A DNA stretch of 47,434 nt from an uncultured Bacilli bacterium. GTDB lineage: Bacteria; Bacillota_I; Bacilli_A; RF39; UBA660. Shown here piece by piece: positions 44,291-47,434 of the stretch. The notes under the pieces are model-generated. The model made no database searches. It was given only the letters and a program-made list of their open reading frames with translations, and was not told the DNA's origin. The stretch lies in the NCBI GenBank assembly GCA_934085675.1, contig CAKOHH010000008.1:1-47434 (forward strand). The letters run 5' to 3'. Position numbers and translations under genes: made by a program. Position 1 is the first letter of the stretch. Each line of letters begins with the position of its first letter.

Positions 44291-44326
44291 AGGCTCGGCT
44301 GGTCGTAAACCGAAAGCAACGAGCCT
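44291..44326. other. GC-rich hairpin downstream of protein B
   Basis: AGGCTCG (44291-44297) pairs with CGAGCCT (44320-44326); inside, GCT-GGT pairs with ACC-AGC around CGTAA with small bulges. It lies 12-47 bases after the protein B stop, in a GC-rich patch (about 44281-44337), and no T run follows on the minus strand, so it is not a normal terminator. A hairpin downstream of the variable repeat assists retrohoming in the Bordetella phage DGR; whether this one does is unknown. Confidence 0.5.
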
Positions 44327-44337
44327 ACTCACTCACG

Positions 44338-45633
44338 CTACCCTATTTCGTATGGATTTTCAAGTGTTCCTTCACCACTTAAAATAGTGATAGAAGATTT
44401 CAAATAAACTGAAGCACGCACCGCAGACTGGGCGTACGCAAAGATGTAGCCGACAGCGCCGAAGCGGGTGACGTTGAACACGCCGTTAGAATCAGACGAA
44501 TACGGGGCTAGTGCCCATTGATGAGTGCTTGAATTATAAATCCAATCATTATTTTTACAATCACTATAAGATACACTACTCCAGTTGTATAATTCTTTGG
44601 CTAAACAACTGGCTCTATTCATACTTTCGCCTCCGCTTGTCGCATAACCATAATCACTTGGATACATTAAACCAACTTTTCCTTGCCATTCTGTAGGTCT
44701 TCCAGTGTATACGGTTGTTCCTCTTTCATAGGTATACCAATAACTTGGCCATCCATTTGATGGACTGGTATAGTTTGCTGTTCCTCCTAATTTCCATGTT
44801 ATCGTATCTATTTGATTTTTGGCTGCCTCTGTTAAGCCATTACTTGTAAAATCACAAGATATTGTAGCACCATTTTGTCCATACGGGCATGTTCCTGATG
44901 TTCTATTATAATATGCTCCATTATTTAAAACTTCTTTTAAAGTACTATCTGTCCAATCATTACTGCCATCTTCACTTGTTGAACTTCCTGTTCCACTAGC
45001 CTTATTATCCCAACTATAATTTCCTAAAGAATTCGTTCGTATTAATTTCATTCTTTGCCCTTCTGGGGTATTTAAGATACCAATAATTCTCCATCCGGCG
45101 TTTTCACCATTAAAAGTAACATAGTTACATGGATTTGCCCCGACATATCTTAAATTATTATCACTTGTTCCATCATAGGCTAAAGTATAAGTACATGTAT
45201 CACTTGTTTTATTTGGAACAGTATAGACATCTGTTGATGATTTATTTGCTCCTGATACTAGACTATTTAAAATTGTTGCTGCGGTAGGGGTAGGCTTTTC
45301 TTTAAAATATAAAGTACACTTTGTTCTTGTTGTACTATTTTTTTGATAGTTACTATAATTTAGATTAGCTTCCCATTTTGCATCATCCCATGAAATGGTA
45401 ACCCCACTGGTACAAGATGATTTGGTCGTATCTAATGTTAGTCCTGAGTCTTTCGTTGGAAAATCTCTTGTAATGGTATTATTGACATAATACGCAAAGT
45501 AAAGGTCTCCTGGATCTTCAACAACTCCATTTATGACATTAAAGTCTTTCTTTTCTTCATAAAAAGCATAAGATTTATAAAAGATAAATATTCCCAAACT
45601 AAGTATCATTAAGGTAGATAGGAAATATATCAT
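44338..45633 (-). CDS. variable lectin-fold surface protein B (phase-variable, candidate DGR target)
   Basis: Body of 431 residues, paralog of protein A, with the same leader (MLNLKKKNLKSDS plus Gly run) from ATG 45728 behind GGGAAAGGG. The G9 run, combined with a one-base deletion after it, leaves leader and body out of frame; ten G would connect them. The membrane helix is at residues 1-24 of the body. The outside part has GWRIIGILNTPEG and LMYPSDYGYATSGG. A C-terminal lectin-like domain has NGVFNVTRFGAVGYIFAYAQ, then VRASVYLKSS and GEGTLENPYEIG. The variable stretch has 7 A in 69 coding bases. A -10-like TATAAT lies at 45765-45760. Confidence 0.75.
   Translation of the reverse strand: MIYFLSTLMILSLGIFIFYKSYAFYEEKKDFNVINGVVEDPGDLYFAYYVNNTITRDFPTKDSGLTLDTTKSSCTSGVTISWDDAKWEANLNYSNYQKNSTTRTKCTLYFKEKPTPTAATILNSLVSGANKSSTDVYTVPNKTSDTCTYTLAYDGTSDNNLRYVGANPCNYVTFNGENAGWRIIGILNTPEGQRMKLIRTNSLGNYSWDNKASGTGSSTSEDGSNDWTDSTLKEVLNNGAYYNRTSGTCPYGQNGATISCDFTSNGLTEAAKNQIDTITWKLGGTANYTSPSNGWPSYWYTYERGTTVYTGRPTEWQGKVGLMYPSDYGYATSGGESMNRASCLAKELYNWSSVSYSDCKNNDWIYNSSTHQWALAPYSSDSNGVFNVTRFGAVGYIFAYAQSAVRASVYLKSSITILSGEGTLENPYEIG
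44413..44508 (-). other. candidate variable repeat of protein B (VR-B)
   Basis: By hand count 58 of 96 bases are G or C in a genome near 30% GC. Variable codons (ACC, CGC, TTC, GCT, GGC, ATC, TTT, TAC, GCC, TCT) mostly end in C or T with varied first two bases, as expected if AAC/AAT codons of a template had been randomised at adenines. Constant codons (TTC, GTC, GGC, GTC, TAC, GCG) are interspersed. Template repeat and reverse transcriptase are not in this window. Confidence 0.6.
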
Positions 45634-45750
45634 TTTTCTCTTTTTATAAGGTTCTTTATATTTTTTTAATGATAAGAGTACCCCCCCCCAGAGTCACTTT
45701 TTAAGTTTTTCTTTTTCAGATTTAACATATTATCCAACCCTTTCCCTATT
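45130..45750 (-). repeat. direct repeat copy 2 (5' portion of protein B gene)
   Basis: Counterpart of 43586-44205, near-identical and in the same orientation. The G tract differs in length (9 against 11) and the bases right after it differ by one deletion. Confidence 0.8.
45681..45689 (-). repeat. homopolymer G9 tract in the leader of protein B
   Basis: From ATG 45728 the frame passes TCT, GGG GGG GGG, TAC TCT TAT CAT and stops at TAA. Because the downstream leader is one base shorter than in protein A, ten G would be needed to enter the body frame. So this copy is also off in the sequence given. Confidence 0.75.
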
Positions 45751-45759
45751 TATATAAAC

Positions 45760-45765
45760 ATTATA
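45760..45765 (-). promoter_or_regulatory. -10 element before protein B
   Basis: TATAAT on the minus strand, about 32 bases before ATG 45728. No good -35 is visible. Confidence 0.35.
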
Positions 45766-45789
45766 TCTTATTTTTTTTATAAATGGTAG

Positions 45790-46614
45790 TTAATTATAAG
45801 GTTTAAATGCAAAATCAAAATAAGTATAGTATCCACCTTTAGGAATATTTAAATAATCATTTATTATTTTTTTTGATATAGAAGATACTTCAGTAATTCT
45901 TCTTTCTTTTACTTTAATACGCACTAAAGGAATAATATATCTACTTTTAGCTGTTACTTTTACACAGTATTTATCTTCTTTATATATATCAGAAGAATAT
46001 GCTTTTGTTACTTTTAAGAAGTTTTGAAATGCTTCTTTTAAATAAGAATCTTTACAATTTAAAAATTTATCTATAATTTCTTTTTCTGATAAAGAATATA
46101 AATCTTTAACAGTTAATTCTCCTATTTTAGAAAGAGATTTACACATATCTGCATAAAATTGCATTAAAGTTCTATCCGTATCACTTATCCACGAAGGCCA
46201 AAGTTTAGAAACTTTTTGTAAATATTTTTCACCAATATCTAGTGATGTAAACCCTAATTCTTCTTTACCTTCTTCATTTTTTAAAATAGTAATATTATTG
46301 TAAATTTCTTTAATATCAGAAATATTCCAAACTTTAAAAAGTGTTAAACCACCGGAAAAATTATATTCTAAACGATCTGCGGCTAACTTTGATGTTTCAT
46401 TATCTGCTAAAGGATACTTTTTATAATCACATACTTCTTCTATAGAAATGTTATCTCTTTTTAAAAGATTCATTATTTCTGTAGAAGCCAAAATTGTTTC
46501 CCTAGTATTTTTTTGTGTTTTTTCTTGTTTTAAAGAATCATCATACATAAAATCAATACAATGTCTAAAAGCTGGATTAGCAATTTCGTCAACTACCCAC
46601 AACCTAAATGTCAT
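45790..46614 (-). pseudogene. 5'-truncated HD-superfamily phosphohydrolase-like gene cut by an IS605-type element
   Basis: The open frame of 274 codons starts at ATG 46614, but its first nine codons (MTFRLWVVD) are the end of the transposon hairpin; native sequence begins at about 46587 (EIANPAFRHC). The rest resembles the C-terminal part of HD-domain phosphohydrolases: ADRLEYNFSGG after LADNETSKL, LWPSWISDTDRTLMQFYADM, and a late DKYCVKVTAKSRYIIPLVRI. The catalytic H...HD part would lie on the far side of the element, beyond the window. So the gene was interrupted and this piece is probably inactive. Family assignment is from memory of similar proteins. Confidence 0.65.
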
Positions 46615-46735
46615 GGGCTTGTAACTGCCAAGTCGTACTAACGGTTTACACCTCCGACCTTTAACCCCAATAGATATTGCTATCTAAAGTGGCGTTACAT
46701 CATAGGGTGGTTGACAGCACCCTTTGTAGCAGAGT
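46588..46735 (-). ncRNA. TnpB omega RNA (reRNA) and right end of the IS605-type element
   Basis: Downstream of the tnpB stop lies a structured, non-coding GC-richer stretch ending in an 8-bp hairpin: CCCATGAC (46615-46608) and GTTGTGGG (46601-46594) with loop ATTTAG, then TAGTTGAC ending at 46588. This matches the usual 3' end of omega RNA scaffolds, whose guide begins at the element boundary. The predicted guide is the first 16-20 bases after 46588 on the minus strand, taken from the interrupted HD gene. The 5' limit is approximate and may reach into tnpB. Confidence 0.7.
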
Positions 46736-47434
46736 TTACTCTGTTACAACTGTATTAGGTACTTGGCTATCTGCAAGATAGTCTATTCCCATACGATACA
46801 GATTCATAGCTCCAATGCGGTCATCATTAGATTTATAACCACAGTTTTTGCAAGTAAATAGATGTATCTTCTTATTGCGGTTAGACTTTTCAACATGTCC
46901 ACAACAAGGGCAGCACTGACTCGTATAGCGAGGTTCTACCTTAATAACAGAAGATTGATTCTGTTTTGCTTTGTAGATTAGTTTTTGCTCAAGGTCATAG
47001 AAAGACCATGATACAGAAACATAACGGTCTTTTGTTTTAAAACGCTCTGTAGCATTACGAATACCTGATAAATCTTCCAATACAAAGAGAGTGTGCTTTG
47101 GGTTATTTTTGACGAGTGCCTTTGATACCTGATGGTTAATGTCCTGCATCCAACGGTTTTCTCGCCTGCCAATAGCTTTCATTCTTCGTCTTGAAGATGG
47201 TGTCTGTCGCATTTGGAGTTCTTTACGAAGTTTGGAATAATTAGCACGTTTTTGCTTTATAACCTTACCACTAACAAATCCAGACTTGTGTTTGCTGTCA
47301 TAAGTGGCAACAATAAAGTTAATACCTCTATCTATACCCACAACGTTACAGATGTCGGAAATATTACTTTCTTCGACATCGTAGGTTACTGGTATGTGAA
47401 GATAATACTTGCCATGCTTATTTACAAGTTTAGC
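46736..47434 (-). mobile_element. tnpB: TnpB, RNA-guided nuclease of an IS200/IS605-type element (partial, runs off the edge)
   Basis: The frame is open to the right edge, giving about 232 C-terminal residues; the N-terminus is outside the window. All three RuvC catalytic acids are visible: GIDRG (D), FVLEDLSG (E) and SNDDRIGAMNL (D). A zinc ribbon CCPCCG ... CKNCG lies between the last two. TnpB uses an omega RNA from its own 3' end to cut DNA next to a short motif, and it helps the transposon stay in place after TnpA excises it. No tnpA is visible. The fragment has no frameshift, so it is probably a functional copy. Confidence 0.9.

Noticed and set aside
42721..45633. A template repeat or reverse transcriptase beside the variable genes
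   Set aside because: I looked for AAC-rich matches and an RT frame on both strands in the whole window and found none; the remaining frames are accounted for by other genes.

Overview
The window is about 30% GC, uses standard codons (UGG for Trp, UGA as stop) and carries genes typical of low-GC Bacillota: recU-PBP1, dnaD-nth, an rpsD leader, yutD, yunB and a Bacillus-type monocluster ferredoxin. I read it as chromosome of an uncultured gut-type member of class Bacilli (RF39/Erysipelotrichia-like) whose ancestors sporulated. The placement is inference.

Layout. (1) 1-982: a structured GC-rich edge resembling an IS200/IS605-type end, running into the 3' end of an unknown gene. (2) 1353-13055: housekeeping block with recU and a class A PBP facing nth, dnaD, cca, two small membrane-protein genes and a C39-like protease, then rpsD behind a strong promoter and structured leader, a membrane-anchored lectin-fold protein, and a HerA-type ATPase. 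(3) 13126-23415: two anchored secreted proteins, a Ca2+-type P-ATPase, a sugar-transfer ATP-grasp enzyme, an alanine racemase broken by one extra A, TspO, and a SWIM-SNF2 helicase. (4) 23550-23990: five tRNAs (Leu, Ser, fMet, Asp, Phe) on the minus strand behind a near-consensus promoter. (5) 24057-34937: S1 protein, NifU-like, YutH-like, YutD and YunB genes in an order recalling the B. subtilis yut/yun region, ferredoxin, two pseudouridine synthases, a lytic transglycosylase, a DUF1292 protein, a PLP lyase, an SDR and an ArsC/Spx-like protein. (6) 35031-42702: cell-surface polysaccharide cluster (TagO/WecA-like starter transferase, GtrA-polymerase-glycosyltransferase triple fusion, Wzy-like polymerase, acetyltransferase, two glycosyltransferases). 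(7) 42721-45728: two paralogous membrane-anchored lectin-fold proteins. (8) 45790-47434: an HD-domain gene cut by an IS605-type tnpB element with its omega RNA, running off the right edge.

The most interesting part is region 7. Each paralog starts, behind a good ribosome binding site, with a short basic leader containing a long G run on the coding strand (G11 and G9). In both, the run length as given puts the leader out of frame with the body, and one more G would restore it. This is what slipped-strand phase variation predicts. Near the C-terminus each gene also has about 70 bases that are GC-rich (about 60%) and strongly adenine-depleted (7 and 10 A in 69 coding bases) in an A-rich genome. 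Scattered codons differ between conserved ones, just before a shared VR-SVYLKSS tail. That pattern fits a variable repeat of a diversity-generating retroelement (DGR). Together they suggest surface proteins switched on and off by a G tract and hypervaried at the binding face, encoded directly upstream of the polysaccharide operon. No reverse transcriptase or template repeat is in the window, so the DGR part is inference.
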